From positions 1-64,000 of the IMG/VR virus record IMGVR_UViG_3300025127_000020: a stretch of DNA of 64,000 bases. The stretch is one strand, 5' to 3'. The translations under genes and the position numbers were made by a program. The notes under the pieces are model-generated. The model saw nothing but the letters and a program-made list of their open reading frames with translations, did no database searches and was not told the origin of the DNA. Source of the DNA: a virus. Positions 37,801-46,900 of this stretch are shown here, piece by piece (positions within the stretch are counted from its first letter, which is position 1; every line of letters starts with the position of its first letter).

Positions 37801-40220
37801 GCACCTATTGAGATAAACTTCTTTTTTTCTACCTCTGTTCTAGCAGCAGTAGATGTTATGATTTGTGTCTTAGTAAATTCGTGCTCTACAGAATCAGACA
37901 ACGTGCTAACACCATAGAATTCTAATTCATAATCAGTAGTAGCTCCGCCGTGAATTTTATCACCAAATTCTTTTACTGGAGATAATTTAACTGCAAGATT
38001 CCACTTTGAATTATCATAGACAGACTTATAGACATCTGACTTTAGTAGATAATTTACTCCCCCAAAATTAAGAGAGGCTACAAACTTTACATTGTCTGAA
38101 TAATCTTGCTCCTTCTCTATGTAGATGTCAACAATCGGTGGATTAGAATTTTGATAAACAGAATCTCCAGTCTGAGTTGGATCAGCTTCTGCAACAACTA
38201 AAATCTGTTCTTCTGATTGAATAGGAGTAGTAAAAGCTGGATGACCATTGTCTGCTTTCTTTGGAATAATAAATTCAGTTTCTACGGTAAAAGAAATCAA
38301 ATTGCTATTTGCATTTGAAGGTGCGTCAATGTAAGATGATGTTTCTGTTCTTGCTGCATCATTTTGACAATAAACAGTTGCAGAGTCTCTAGTCAGGCTA
38401 TTAAAGTCTACAAAATTCTTCTTTATCGCTGTAGTTCTTCTAGTGTCTTCAAGTGTGTAGTCTGAATTGTCTGCGTAGAGATTTATTTTTACCAACTCAT
38501 CATCAATGCCGAAACATCTGATTAGGTTTCTAAACGACTTTTCCGTTCCTTTTGATTTAAAGATGAACGAGATGTTATTGTAAATATTTTGATAAATAGT
38601 ATTTTTTATATCATGAATCTTTTCGTTAAAAAGATCTTGCTCGCCTCTGGATAAAATCTCCTCAATGGCATTAGCTTCCGAGAATAAGTCTGGAACTATA
38701 ATTCCTCTTGACTGTAATGAATCTCTTATTAAAGCGTAAGGCTTATCATTCTCTTCTTTTAGTGAGTAATATTTAACTTCTCCAATGTCTGTAATCTCTT
38801 TTATCTGTTGATGCGTTTCATCAAAGTAGCTACTTAAAACTTGAGTAAACTTTTGCAAGTTGTTGCCAGTTTTTTCGTCCTCATCGATGATCCAAGCGGG
38901 TAAAGTGTTAAAGATTGAAGAATTATTAATATAGTCATGAGCACGCCCAAGTGTTTCATAAGACGAAAGAGTTGACGCTAAAGAAGGGTGTGTGGAATAA
39001 ATTATCGGATCTTTAGTTTCCAAATCATCGAAGAGACCGTATTCATCAAGAGCAGAAGTTAATTTTCTAACTTCCAAACTGTAGCTTGAGATTGTTCCAT
39101 TTGAAATTCTTCCAGAATAGTCTAAAACAATTGAATCAATCGATTCGTTTCCGACAATACCTTCATTGAATTTAAGATAGACGCCTAAGTCTACCTTATT
39201 GTTTTCTTTGCTATATTTCTCGTTATCAGTGTTGGTCCCTCCATCTACATTTGTAAACCAATAGCGACCGATTTGTTCTTCTGTTCTTCTTTGCTTCCAG
39301 AATCTAAACTCATCAACATAAAGACCGTTAACCGTGTTTGTTCCAGATGCGGTGCCATTTATGTTCAAATAGGTCTCAGCCTGAGAGATAGAATCAACAT
39401 TCGTGCCTGCTTTTATAAGACCAATCCTTGTTCCATTTTTGTAAATTTCTACTTGAACATCATTTCCAAAATTTATAAAGGATAAAGCATAGTGTGCCCA
39501 AGAGGTTCCTAAGAAATTAGAGATTGTAACCTGACCATCGGCTCCAGATAGACCTGTAGATGTGTCATCAGTGTAAGTAAGAGACAGAACAGAGGAAGTA
39601 GTGTTATAAGCAACCTGAATCCTATTACCCGACTCATTACCTGCAACAAACGGATAGACGTCTCCAGAGACCGATCCTTCTAGTTTTGCCCAAAACTCAA
39701 CTGTGTTACCTAAAGTTCCATTGATGTGAACATTTGCTGTTCTGTAAATTTCTGGATCCCAGATGTTTGCATTTCCCTCTTTATGCGGATACTGTTTTGA
39801 TAGTTCTTCTTTATCATTTACAGCTACAGAGGGGTCTCTGTTTGGTCCACCCTTCACATAAATAGATTGACCTGTTCCTAGTTTTACATGACCAACGGTC
39901 TTTGGATAGACATTATCAAAAATCCACTTGTCCAAGCCAGAGGACTCATTATGCCATTTTGTTTTTTCTAGCAAAGAGCCATCATAGGGATAGGTTTGAT
40001 AAATTCTTCTAAATGAATCTTGATAGTAGCGCTCTGCCGAACCATACCTTGCAAAGTTTTCTGGTTTTGAATAATCTATGTGAGAGACAAAAGACTTTCT
40101 CTCTTTTACCTTTTCTGAAATCAGAGCACTAGATTCGACATTCTTTTCTATCTCTTCTTGCTTAGACTTAGTGATTACCTTATTGTTTTTTCTTTTATTA
40201 AATAAGTCTTTTACGCTCAT
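28896..40220 (-). CDS. Giant virion protein (3774 aa) with two LamG-like domains
   Basis: 11.3 kb in one frame. The ATG at 40220 overlaps the upstream stop (TGATG); an in-frame TTG one codon earlier is ignored. Residues 165-320 form a LamG/concanavalin-like domain (NTVEFWAKLEG, SWAHYALSFINFGNDVQVEI, LYVDEFRFWKQRRTEEQI). A second lies near 2130-2430 (FNLSVWAQPNP, GQFNHIVFQLVSN, IKLWLNGEELYG, LLDELSVWSGF). The rest is mixed, with no catalytic motif spotted and no signal peptide. It is part of a coupled block with gp6-like and DNRLRE-like genes, so it is probably attached to the baseplate and may bind surface glycans. At this size it could form a long extended appendage. Confidence 0.8.
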   Translation of the reverse strand: MSVKDLFNKRKNNKVITKSKQEEIEKNVESSALISEKVKERKSFVSHIDYSKPENFARYGSAERYYQDSFRRIYQTYPYDGSLLEKTKWHNESSGLDKWIFDNVYPKTVGHVKLGTGQSIYVKGGPNRDPSVAVNDKEELSKQYPHKEGNANIWDPEIYRTANVHINGTLGNTVEFWAKLEGSVSGDVYPFVAGNESGNRIQVAYNTTSSVLSLTYTDDTSTGLSGADGQVTISNFLGTSWAHYALSFINFGNDVQVEIYKNGTRIGLIKAGTNVDSISQAETYLNINGTASGTNTVNGLYVDEFRFWKQRRTEEQIGRYWFTNVDGGTNTDNEKYSKENNKVDLGVYLKFNEGIVGNESIDSIVLDYSGRISNGTISSYSLEVRKLTSALDEYGLFDDLETKDPIIYSTHPSLASTLSSYETLGRAHDYINNSSIFNTLPAWIIDEDEKTGNNLQKFTQVLSSYFDETHQQIKEITDIGEVKYYSLKEENDKPYALIRDSLQSRGIIVPDLFSEANAIEEILSRGEQDLFNEKIHDIKNTIYQNIYNNISFIFKSKGTEKSFRNLIRCFGIDDELVKINLYADNSDYTLEDTRRTTAIKKNFVDFNSLTRDSATVYCQNDAARTETSSYIDAPSNANSNLISFTVETEFIIPKKADNGHPAFTTPIQSEEQILVVAEADPTQTGDSVYQNSNPPIVDIYIEKEQDYSDNVKFVASLNFGGVNYLLKSDVYKSVYDNSKWNLAVKLSPVKEFGDKIHGGATTDYELEFYGVSTLSDSVEHEFTKTQIITSTAARTEVEKKKFISIGASKQNYDPSEPNVNRKTNLKISSTLFWYDYLSNEEIKAHASDGSNFGRLHPNDDAYSFVANLSSGGTADIRVPRKDTLAMHWDFNGVATSDASGNFTVEDLSEGFAASDSRYGWFTELVRKQVTGRGRHFQANDDQVTNREFIYSAKHRPPEVINSEELVEIRTQDDDKFTRDSRPITHFFAAEKSMYQIINDQIVNLFATIVEFNDLIGQPINRYRMDYKSLEKFRQMFFERVKNVPSLEKYVDYYKWIDNSIGMMLEQLIPVSSNFSSELRTMIESHVLERNKYWTKFPTLEMEDQPIEANVRGINEMLYNYDLGRAPLAGEDKCLWEKDRAERTGTTVTSGDANVDADREKIRSVETREIKGQTKLVDRGLGLVEESDPTLYDSSSTTFYEGRVYATRRLSKPYRLNVTKSPTIHGGVNYSETTKDPNDFVRSSTPMGKSVEITSLDINPRECSRESQINTEFFKKFKRSSTITLKDGSKTESLDGSFIYPRFGESIDTATADLKNLHNDSYGDDAEIPMQGPFTSQWVGGNQHRHVVLSTYYGADPNRPELFLKSGNELKHPKDIDVNNASARFLREEVAKRPLNIKNIKTVIIHDRVNANEKPLGNYTHDYDVIQTSGRSKNNRWFVKDEGNQVANKRASTVITGLSDYTLPDRTRANNYDFGRTENIFVERFSAPGDPLTMGLGFMDHEAAEFSPYNSMNFRNFNVRSHLHYWLAQHSGLYEGSQGYRQDLALPGIAAYQKNNRNRLYDVRLVNSGPSGESYVCKSTFDNAYVGHQIPRSDLQYHFVTSSVDPSQYETSINDVCGSKVPLRFSDYYNDFVISEGYDATSDQESYADYQGSGWRFIRGSERNEPVEGRKENVISVIDGDEQSSSNYREPIAAWNKPMTHRILRNSRDLQIAIDFDMEESTPPTILARHAYSNGLEFFANPNLAARVEVVKNSNQFYDEINNLLSGNFPLEQTPYYTSFFYKEIIYPKHRNVGLNKVRERSKFDGYEEFWDSLLLDRMTPAWQKSKLGFEKLVLASKANGRLHESSFVMDYYQYQQNDGLTTRGYEVIGELNYGGINFYQSKILNKIRNAVSAEASVDVRDWGQEKLFDSSSSIAPFYNSSVIRNERLRTQPRAQLFYLPREHTDGQEKQWFPRKIIDQSQLVPAYDDYDHYGEELRSIGQNYGILSEFRVSQHMDKYLLDGTVNYRQKNYSFLSLDGASYDSNRHEGKTHTQFSSKKDITKVRTYAINLFPGQTADDIESTRKIVYPTSAQEALESYFIRNNNRPDGVVRGQDQSINPLYAGGTFTIDNSVNTDVIIDEPFPFVSPARVPHQKGINAAAQFNIENENDYLVASFNKVAFRDPSTGASQSNRIFPAGFGVPFNLSVWAQPNPERETSGLFSCLGLQLSSSATASMSVLEKVKFEGVKNKFTDSLGNSGLTVVFSDTPRLPEIVDSYGSHDFRGTDVITFFRGDGKPAFLKEGQFNHIVFQLVSNKDVFNNTPNQTTLIKLWLNGEELYGAHPYALAVGATHVANAYSPASVGKPHSTVQPHGTDNLGIEYVGFAASSFNKSLVLGNSNPVVALETNQSEETKRFRFSGLLDELSVWSGFMTKDSIGVLYNNGKPSNLLNDIETDKFLPPSNLDDWKLSSTIPERFRKLDIDDTGIAITDPNATFGWSVAEMSRGTGSGSLVNEHLQMWHRLGVAYHEEITECESWDDEFFNSYVHSDNIKFIEKVTRDQESLGVKVEERVRLKVNAIKKLLPYDGFYPQDRTVQIAKLFTEKAKKSIKPQPEEAVFHNEQAIQAALQHFFAPGILYNSIKAGIACDWASFTDTYGLEQSAVSSSYTTSENVERTFKTPAPHWYCPRQSRENLDEALFELTESMDSGPLYSLLNAHQPGVLGNLNMPSHSMYGFVTVTEPTTRLPFEALINPTKFLSMAEPAESKTKFKNLSLELNGWDCEGTILTFETVESDPSGDGYYLKKNKISIGTTQRPGFEDTDWDVDVREFMLAPKNFTIDSVPLDGSQGNTILANQISDGEITIDYLNELIAIRLCKAINEREDFSVIAIPGWTPTHQYENPVRFEPLEPISYWFPTLNPELFGVRYSPTRISTPEGGLLSTLSELEWGCTDQIIGKQNNGTWVIRLIATGPIEETIETFGDDGMPKQFLKVNHIASNASLTWKQFHCVRETEAGEILPHNTNIQERLDHFSGRHSGFGRFEGSTGSVATLLASRRVISGIAGGEFQVSGDRVTILGSQNYSSPNSLGVKPFFTSDGYPNPDNVTDVNTRFVISDRDDQGTGSTQQSLFVSTAASDPISGQLIFSDPHRYETEADESYCNKFFLMTPEYYEIRHQKGDQDPSSRLRNLRDYVYPNFEWLSDSRSDIRYDNAINNFVAEVPKFFLQNSKLTTLTSRPEIEFKQMTAGVTYYMDVAISKSKGFEIATTSGGEIPTKYFGPAMKWKELRDYDVTTIEGIEDLTAPPSQAAYAPPYLYGKGVTRLAFRAEESRVYTLNEILSKITTEDVSREHNDYFRSRSQIVETIITPLTPDDEPEDGFRDFPGFELPVMVREGVRVSDYRNQPAWKSRMKVESCLELLGKRRTRQVSFDLSSTKLEEDGVEKKKPMSAQDAADTSYNSWCISTKFECPVLNFAHVRDLKGTDVAVQERKIEEFTYSSFYREQGVTAHKSGQGIWSSYGEIPRDGEGIFISLEESFTSVSEGERIGSLIDVCGFKSFKEQVGRIAQERTISEAVVMIPFVDSPLEETIRVDDRNFFSITPEKFIKQVSNVENGLPAVSAQDYGLESDIEETTITRMSKMMKKYNLPPRYDFMKFRSDSKPFVIYFFEFEETLDQEDLSNIWQGLQPKIALTSRKDSNEVIHDLAPWEFFEGRKITQDVRWMVFKVKKTACMDYETLLNDSIQDQRFDFETTAGVEEPQYSYNYPYDYFSLVEMVKIEAGAEFEINPMELYKKKLPEEAE

Positions 40221-41686
40221 CAATCCACCCTAAACTTAAAAACTTCATCCTGCTCTTTTAACTCCCCGTTAATAGAGAGCATAAATTTAATTCCATACAT
40301 GTAGCCAGACTCAAGATTGGACATGTCAAAATCAAAGTAGCTGCCAGATGCGTCATAAGATAATAGAGTGTGCTCTTTGTTCAAAGAAGAAGCAGAGGTT
40401 CCATTTCCATAGTCAACAACAACAGCATCATCTACAAGGCGAACAATCTTATAATAAATCTTGTCGATAATTAGATTCTCAATCTCCTTGCTTGCTACCG
40501 TATAAATAGTTGGAGACCAATCTTTTGCTCTTGTGTAAACTCTGAATTTTGGCTTCTCAGTTCTTAGATAAGAAGGTTTCATGTTTGTTACATCTAAAAC
40601 GTATTCTGTGTTTCCAGAATCAGTTGAAAAATCTCTTGTTAAAACTTTTATGCTGCCTTCTTTCAAAATGCTCGTTTCTGTAGTGCCTGCATCTGCGGAG
40701 ATATACCACCTGTCATAAACTTTTGTTAAAGCAGTAGCTTCAGGAACAGTGACTGTTGCAACATAAATTCCAGAACCTGTAGGCGTCTCATCTGCGGTCG
40801 CAAATAAGTCTGGTGAAAATGCTGTTGTATAAGTAGAGTCTTGGTAGAGTCTAACCGCAAGAGTGCTGCCTCCAAGTTCCAGACTCTTTCTTACGCCATT
40901 GACAGAATTATAAAAATATAGCTTTCTTTGATTATCTGTTGCTGATAACCCAGATGAAGCCTTATAGAAATTTCCTCTGTTATCTTCAATAGCGTCTTGC
41001 CTTCTTACTTCAATAACTGGACGTTTAAAAAAGAACTCTGATGATCTTGAAAAGAATTTCTTTGTGTAAAAGTTTGGCGTAGCTGTTCCGCTGTCGTCTG
41101 TGTCTGAGGATGGAAACTTTATAAGAAAAGCGTTGATGGGTTCTCCGTTCCATTGCGATTGCACATGTGAAGTTATATCTATTTCCAAATCCTCTGTTCC
41201 CAAATCAAAGGACGCTGTTCCTATTGGGTTGAGTGAGCCATCAGGTAAAGCCCCTGGAGTGGTCCAGGTAGTATTATTTCCTTTTCTGTTTATCCAGTTG
41301 GCTTCTCCTACATCTTTGTAAGATTCCATGTCCAGACCGTGACCTTCGTGCCAATCCTCATCGATAAGCCAGGCTTCTAGAGAGAAATTCTTTGGCAATG
41401 TAAACGGATGAGGTGCGTTAAACAATCTAAGGATAAATTTAGCATCAGTAGGAAAAGTTCCATAATAATCCCAGATGTCTTGAAATTTTGGATAAACAAG
41501 TATCCTTGCTTCCTCAAGTTTGTCTGCGGAAGTAGGGTTCGCTTTAGCGGTTTGATTGTAGATGAAAAAAACCTCTAGAGAGTCTGAGAGTCCCATGTTT
41601 GCGTCTGTTGCTCTACTTTTAAGATTTTCTTTGTAAGCATTTGTAATCGTTGTGTCTTTTGTTATAAACCATTTTTTAATAGACAT
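40220..41686 (-). CDS. Baseplate-associated virion protein with DNRLRE/CBM96-like N-terminus
   Basis: 488 aa, ATG overlapping the stop of the gp6-like gene. Residues 1-235 show the DNRLRE-type layout: KDTTITNAYKENLKSRATDA and NMGLSDSLEVF, then ARILVYPKF, SLEAWLIDEDWHEG, EIDITSHVQSQW and FFKRPVIEVR. Residues 250-488 are beta-rich with repeated strand patterns. Such domains bind carbohydrate or act as structural beta sandwiches in phage tails. It lies directly between gp6 and the giant LamG protein and likely joins baseplate and appendage. Confidence 0.65.
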   Translation of the reverse strand: MSIKKWFITKDTTITNAYKENLKSRATDANMGLSDSLEVFFIYNQTAKANPTSADKLEEARILVYPKFQDIWDYYGTFPTDAKFILRLFNAPHPFTLPKNFSLEAWLIDEDWHEGHGLDMESYKDVGEANWINRKGNNTTWTTPGALPDGSLNPIGTASFDLGTEDLEIDITSHVQSQWNGEPINAFLIKFPSSDTDDSGTATPNFYTKKFFSRSSEFFFKRPVIEVRRQDAIEDNRGNFYKASSGLSATDNQRKLYFYNSVNGVRKSLELGGSTLAVRLYQDSTYTTAFSPDLFATADETPTGSGIYVATVTVPEATALTKVYDRWYISADAGTTETSILKEGSIKVLTRDFSTDSGNTEYVLDVTNMKPSYLRTEKPKFRVYTRAKDWSPTIYTVASKEIENLIIDKIYYKIVRLVDDAVVVDYGNGTSASSLNKEHTLLSYDASGSYFDFDMSNLESGYMYGIKFMLSINGELKEQDEVFKFRVD

Positions 41687-43524
41687 TAGACAATGACCCC
41701 CTTAATATCAAAGTTCGGAAATTTAATTTCATAAATAACATTCTTTGGCATTTCGATATATCTTCCATCAGGTGACTTTGCCTTTTCAATGTCAAATCTT
41801 ATTGTAGAATAGTCACGAGAACCATCTGTTCCAACTTTCTGATTTACCTCTACTTCAGTCACATCTATAATCCCATCGACTTCACGAAGTTCTCGATAAA
41901 TATCTGTGATAAAAAGTGGCTCGCCAATGTCTGGTAGTCTTAGAAAGTGATCTACTAGTCTCTGCTTTGCATCTTCAAGTGTTTCAAATTTTGGTTTTCC
42001 CAACTCCCCTATTGCTGTAAAATTTATCTCTACATTTAAAATCTTTGCATCAAAAATGTCTATAGTGTCGTTTATCATTTTATTTTTTTGAATCCAAGTC
42101 TTTACATTTTTTTTCAAGACATCATTAGGATTTGCAAGTTCACCAAATGCTCCTTCTGCAATAAGATAAAGATTTAGATTTCTCTTTAAAGAATCATTAT
42201 CTCTATAAATCCTACATCTCTTAACTGCTCCAAACTTTTGAGGCATTTGATAAATTAAAGATTCATAGTCTTGCTGTGTCACTGCTCTGTTCTGTGCTGC
42301 GAATGATCCTTTGATTCTGTGCTTTATTTCATAAGAGTCTGGATAAGCAACATTTCCCACAATAGGTTCTTCATTATCTACTTCTAAAGAATTATTTACG
42401 AATGAAAATTTTACAGGATCTAGAGAAATCACATCTTCAAATTCGAAAACGTAATTTACTGCATCCGTTAACTGACCTACTCTACAGTTGACATTATCTT
42501 CACTATTTGTTCGATAATCTATTGTTAAAACAGTGTTTGATGGACCTACGCCGAATTTGTCACTTTCAATTAATTTTGTAGGGTCAAATGCTCTATCTTG
42601 AATATAATTTCTGCCATGAGTTTCTAAAACTGTAGATTGAGGTTCTGAAATCATATCCTTTGGTAGACTTACATCAGAACTTGCTCCAAAAGTAATTTTT
42701 GTTATTCGACCATCTAATTCTGAAATAAACCTTCTTGGCACTACAAAAGGTTTTAAAATCTCCGCTGCTTGATCTCCAGTGTTATAAGAAAGAGTTTGAT
42801 TTCCCAATGTTTTACTGCGGTTTGTTACGCCTTTATAAATAACATTTTGAGAAAGGTTATCTACTTCATAAAATTCATTACCTTCAGAATCGATTATAGA
42901 AATAACTTCAGAGATATCTGGTGCTTCAAGTTCAACTCTTCTAAACTTCACAAAATCGTCAATCTCAACAAATTCTCTTTGTAAATTACCAGAGATAACC
43001 TGCCCATAGGCTTTTACTGCATAATAAGTTGGCTTGCCTGTAGACTCATTTACCCTAGCCACTCTGATTTCATTATTTTCTCTTCCAAAATGAACATCTT
43101 CATTCAGAATAAAATTAGAACCAGATCTAGATGAAAAAGTCGAACTTCTTTTCAAAATAGGAAGATAATTTAAATCTGGTCCCAACCCTGAAGACAACGC
43201 AGGGATCATTATGTAAAACGCTGCTGTTCCAACAGAAGGAGGGCTAGATCTAAATCTATAGCCTAATTGTTTTCCTATTTTTAAAATGTTTTCATATTCG
43301 GCTGCGGTTTCAAGAAAAGTTTCATTGGCTTGATAATCAATATAAAATGACAAGATGTCGCCAATGTAGGCAACTGTGTCTATCATTAAAGAACCAAACG
43401 AAGCCTCATTAAAATCCCTATAAGTGTTTGGATAATATCTTTTTACATAATTCAGCAAGTCTGCCTTGATGGTGTCAAACTCACGGCTAGTGTAATTTAT
43501 GGAAACTGTTCTTTTTTTACTCAT
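41686..43524 (-). CDS. Baseplate wedge protein, T4 gp6-like
   Basis: 612 aa, ATG with GCGAGGAA upstream and a CTATTTAT motif 22 bp away. The N-terminus INYTSREFDTIKADLLNYVK leads into YYPNTYRDFNEASFGSLMID and VAYIGDILSFYIDYQANETF, the characteristic gp6 start. The C-terminal half has the baseplate J pattern (AAQNRAVTQQDYESLIYQMP, KFGAVKRCRIYRD, LFITDIYRELREVDGIIDV). gp6 dimers form the inner ring of the baseplate that drives sheath contraction. It follows gp25, its partner in the wedge core. Confidence 0.92.
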   Translation of the reverse strand: MSKKRTVSINYTSREFDTIKADLLNYVKRYYPNTYRDFNEASFGSLMIDTVAYIGDILSFYIDYQANETFLETAAEYENILKIGKQLGYRFRSSPPSVGTAAFYIMIPALSSGLGPDLNYLPILKRSSTFSSRSGSNFILNEDVHFGRENNEIRVARVNESTGKPTYYAVKAYGQVISGNLQREFVEIDDFVKFRRVELEAPDISEVISIIDSEGNEFYEVDNLSQNVIYKGVTNRSKTLGNQTLSYNTGDQAAEILKPFVVPRRFISELDGRITKITFGASSDVSLPKDMISEPQSTVLETHGRNYIQDRAFDPTKLIESDKFGVGPSNTVLTIDYRTNSEDNVNCRVGQLTDAVNYVFEFEDVISLDPVKFSFVNNSLEVDNEEPIVGNVAYPDSYEIKHRIKGSFAAQNRAVTQQDYESLIYQMPQKFGAVKRCRIYRDNDSLKRNLNLYLIAEGAFGELANPNDVLKKNVKTWIQKNKMINDTIDIFDAKILNVEINFTAIGELGKPKFETLEDAKQRLVDHFLRLPDIGEPLFITDIYRELREVDGIIDVTEVEVNQKVGTDGSRDYSTIRFDIEKAKSPDGRYIEMPKNVIYEIKFPNFDIKGVIV

Positions 43525-43545
43525 TTAAATAAATTCCTCGCTCAG

Positions 43546-43554
43546 GATAAATAG
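43546..43554 (-). promoter_or_regulatory. Candidate late promoter motif CTATTTATC
   Basis: The coding strand reads AAACTATTTATC 22 bp before the gp6 ATG, in a 36-bp gap after gp25. Confidence 0.45.
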
Positions 43555-43560
43555 TTTCTG

Positions 43561-43953
43561 TTATGAATTATCATCCCCAATAGCAAACTCAAGAGAATCC
43601 ACAACTTCTACAGGAGGAACTTCATAATTTAAAGTGACTTTTATTCCATCGTTAGGAAAGTCTGGATTGAAATCTACTATTTCTATTTGATTTATTATAA
43701 CAAATGGCAAATAGATCTCTATCTGTTCTCTTATTTTAGATCTAATTTTTTCAAAAGTCATCTCTGTTTTATTTTCAAATAAATAATTTCTCAAACCGAC
43801 GCCAAAAAATGGATCCATTATTCTTTCCCCAGGTGAAGTAAGAATTAACATTTTTACGTTTTGTGCTATGAGTTCTTGATAATTTTTATTTAAAGCATAC
43901 CCATCTGCTGGATCTAAAGTGAGTGGTAGCTTTGGTGAAAATCCGTAAGACAT
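43561..43953 (-). CDS. Baseplate wedge protein, T4 gp25-like
   Basis: 130 aa, ATG with TTGAGGA upstream. The gp25/GPW family pattern is clear: NYQELIAQNVKMLILTSPGE, RIMDPFFGVGLRNYLFE and IREQIEIYLPFV, then IEIVDFNPD. gp25 is a small wedge protein that nucleates sheath assembly on the baseplate and contacts gp6. Length matches T4 gp25 (132 aa). Confidence 0.93.
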   Translation of the reverse strand: MSYGFSPKLPLTLDPADGYALNKNYQELIAQNVKMLILTSPGERIMDPFFGVGLRNYLFENKTEMTFEKIRSKIREQIEIYLPFVIINQIEIVDFNPDFPNDGIKVTLNYEVPPVEVVDSLEFAIGDDNS

Positions 43954-43966
43954 TTGTTTTCCTCAA

Positions 43967-43975
43967 ATTAAATAG
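43967..43975 (-). promoter_or_regulatory. Candidate late promoter motif CTATTTAAT
   Basis: The coding strand reads GACTATTTAATT 14 bp before the gp25 ATG, in a 31-bp gap after the 2058-aa gene. One base differs from CTATTTATT. Confidence 0.35.
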
Positions 43976-43984
43976 TCAATAAAA

Positions 43985-46900
43985 TTATTCATCATTGTCA
44001 GAATTTGATTCTTGTGAATCTCTTTCCGCTAGCTCTTCACAAATATCTCTTCTTTCTAGACCTTCTACATTAGGCTGTTCCTTGCTTCCTTTTTTATTTA
44101 AATTTCCCAAGCCAAGCGCATTGTAAGCAGCGTTAAGTGGGTTTGGACCATAAAGAAGTGGATTTGCTATAGAAAGTCCAAGAGAATTTTCAGTTGGAGA
44201 AACGTCAATGCAAGCAAGTCTTTGCAGTTTTGATAAATAAACAGCTAGTTTTATGTTTGGATCATTTTTTTCTACATAATCTTTAAAGACTTGCAATGCT
44301 GCATCAGAAGCTGCCTTTGCTGCTGCACCTAGAGAGAGACCTTTAAATGCATTTCCCCAATCAACATCTAATCCAAAGTTCCAAGCCAAATCTGATTTGC
44401 AGCTTCCCAATTGTAAGCCAAAATTAAATTGATAAGCTGCTAGAATATCTTCTGATGAGTTCTCTTGCATTGGCTTTGCAATTTTTTTCCAATCGTCCGC
44501 CTCTGGTGTTATTGTATAAAATAAAATGTTAAGCTCATCTCTTGAGACAAGTAGGGCATTTCTTACTTCACTAATTAATGATAGAGTTGACATTTCATAA
44601 ATTATAAATGATGACTTATAAATCTCTAATGGAAAAATATAATCAAGAAGAACTGAAACTTCTGCTGATAATTTCAATTCTTGTAGCGCATATTCGTTTG
44701 TGTTATTTTTGAATGAAAGAGATACTCCTTCAAAATCTGTTATTTCTTGCATGGGAATTTCTTCTTGACTAAAACCTCCTATTAGGTTTCTAATTTCGTT
44801 CAATCTTACGAGAAGCGTGTCTATTTCTGTGACAATAGCATCATAAGCTGCTTGACGATTTGGCAGAAGAGGTTCTGTCATGTCATGGTGATAGTGATTC
44901 CTCGGATTGTCCCAAATTCTGTCTCTCGCACGATAAAGTTCTTGGTATCTAGCTTCTAAATGTCGCTCTTCCTGTCTTAAGTCATCGGCTGTCGAACGAT
45001 GTGTTGGAGATTCTGAAAAAACCATAGTATAAGGCTTTCTCTTTGTCTCAAAAAGTGGAATTACTATTCTGCGCTTATCTGGAGTCAAAAATGCTTTTTC
45101 AGCGCTGGGTCGTGCAGGGCGGGGGTTGTTAACGAAACCAAAGTCAGGATTAAAACTTTCCAACCCATCTCTGTAATAAGGATAAGCCATGTCTACTAAA
45201 CAAACTACATAATAACTTTGTATTGAGTCTCTAATTTCCTGCTTACTTACGCCTAAGCCAATTAATTCTTGAGCATAATCCCTAACTCTCTCCTCCAGTG
45301 ACTCTGAATCTTCGTGTTCATAGAAAACATTATTTCTAGGTGACAGATTCTCGTCAAACGAAGTCATGTCGCCAAAGTGAAACCTCACTGCTCTTTGTAC
45401 TACAAGATCTTTATGATAATGATTCTCAAAAGTGTCATTACCAATGTTCTGACGGTTGATAACTTCTTCCGTGTCTAATAGGATCTTATTTATAAAAAAA
45501 TCTTTAACAGTTTGAGTTAATCCTTTTGGCTTCATAATGGCAATTTCAAAAGCTAATTTTATTTCCTTAAATTCTGACTCAAACAATTCTATCATAACTC
45601 CCTCTGGTGAAGGTGGTTCCAGAAGATCTGGGTCTAGTAAATATTCGCCCACTTCATTTAAAAAGTCATCGTAATAGGAGCCGTATCTTTGCATTTCAGA
45701 TTTCATAAGATCAAATGTAAAATCAAAAATTACTGCCTCTTCCAGTTCCGAAGTTGCAAAAACAGAATTTGAAATAATACTCCTAAGCAATCCTTCTAAA
45801 ATATAATGTCGAATAGTTAACCTAATGCAAGCTCGCATTAATTCCGTTTCAAATGGAGTCTTTGAAGGTTTGCCCTCTAACGAATCAGCGTCAACACAAA
45901 ACTCTTCACTAAAATTCTTTTTTATTTCATCAATTAAAGTTTTCAATCTTAAAACATGATTATCACATTCTGGTGATGTTGCTTTTGTAACAAGCTCAAT
46001 TAACTCAATTGCTTTCTTATTGGCTTTAACATTTTTAAAGTAAGGACTGGTGTTTAATTTTTTTGTAATTTCTTCAATAAATTTAACTTTTAAAGATTTA
46101 TAAATAAGCTCATAATCTATGACCTCGTAATCTTCTTGTGTCAGTTGAAACGGTCCTAATCCACGCCTAATTATACTTTCAAAAAGAGTAAAAGGTCTTC
46201 GATCTCCTGGTGGAACTCGGGATGAGACAAAACTCAACTCCTCTGGTGATAATCTTTTTTCTCTTCTATAAACCTGTGGTGGGAATGTGCCTGTTGTAGG
46301 ATCCAAAAACACACCACTATCCACTGAGATTTCATAATCATAAGAAAAGCCTGCTGAAAAAGTTCTTAGTTTCAATTCCCTTGATGGCGAATAATTTAAA
46401 ATTTCAGCAGAAGAGCCCTGAACTGCGTCAATTTGAAACTGTCTTTGTCGATATTCTTTTAATCGTTTCTGATATTCAACCAAATCTTCGACTCGGAAGA
46501 GCCATCGTTCTGCCAGAATAATGTCTACTGCTTCTATCTCCTTTTCGATCCTTTCGACATCTTCAGTGTTTTCGGTTTCAATCATGGTGCGTTTTTGTCT
46601 AATAAGAACATTTCTACGCTCGTTAAGATCTTCTACATTCTGTTCCATGTTTTGCTGCCATCTTCGGAGAGCGGCAGAGAGACCGATGAAGTCCGTTTCT
46701 TCATTAATTTGAAAATAGTTAAAAAGAATTTCAATAGCGACTATCCATTTATCTGTTTCACGTTCAACCGCATTGCTTCTTTCAACAAACCTCTCAAGCT
46801 CACCTTGTAGTTCATAATTTTCTTCAATAGGAATTTTAAACGACTCTATTTCGTGCTCTATATCAAATGAAGGATTACTATAAAACTCAGACAAAGAAGG

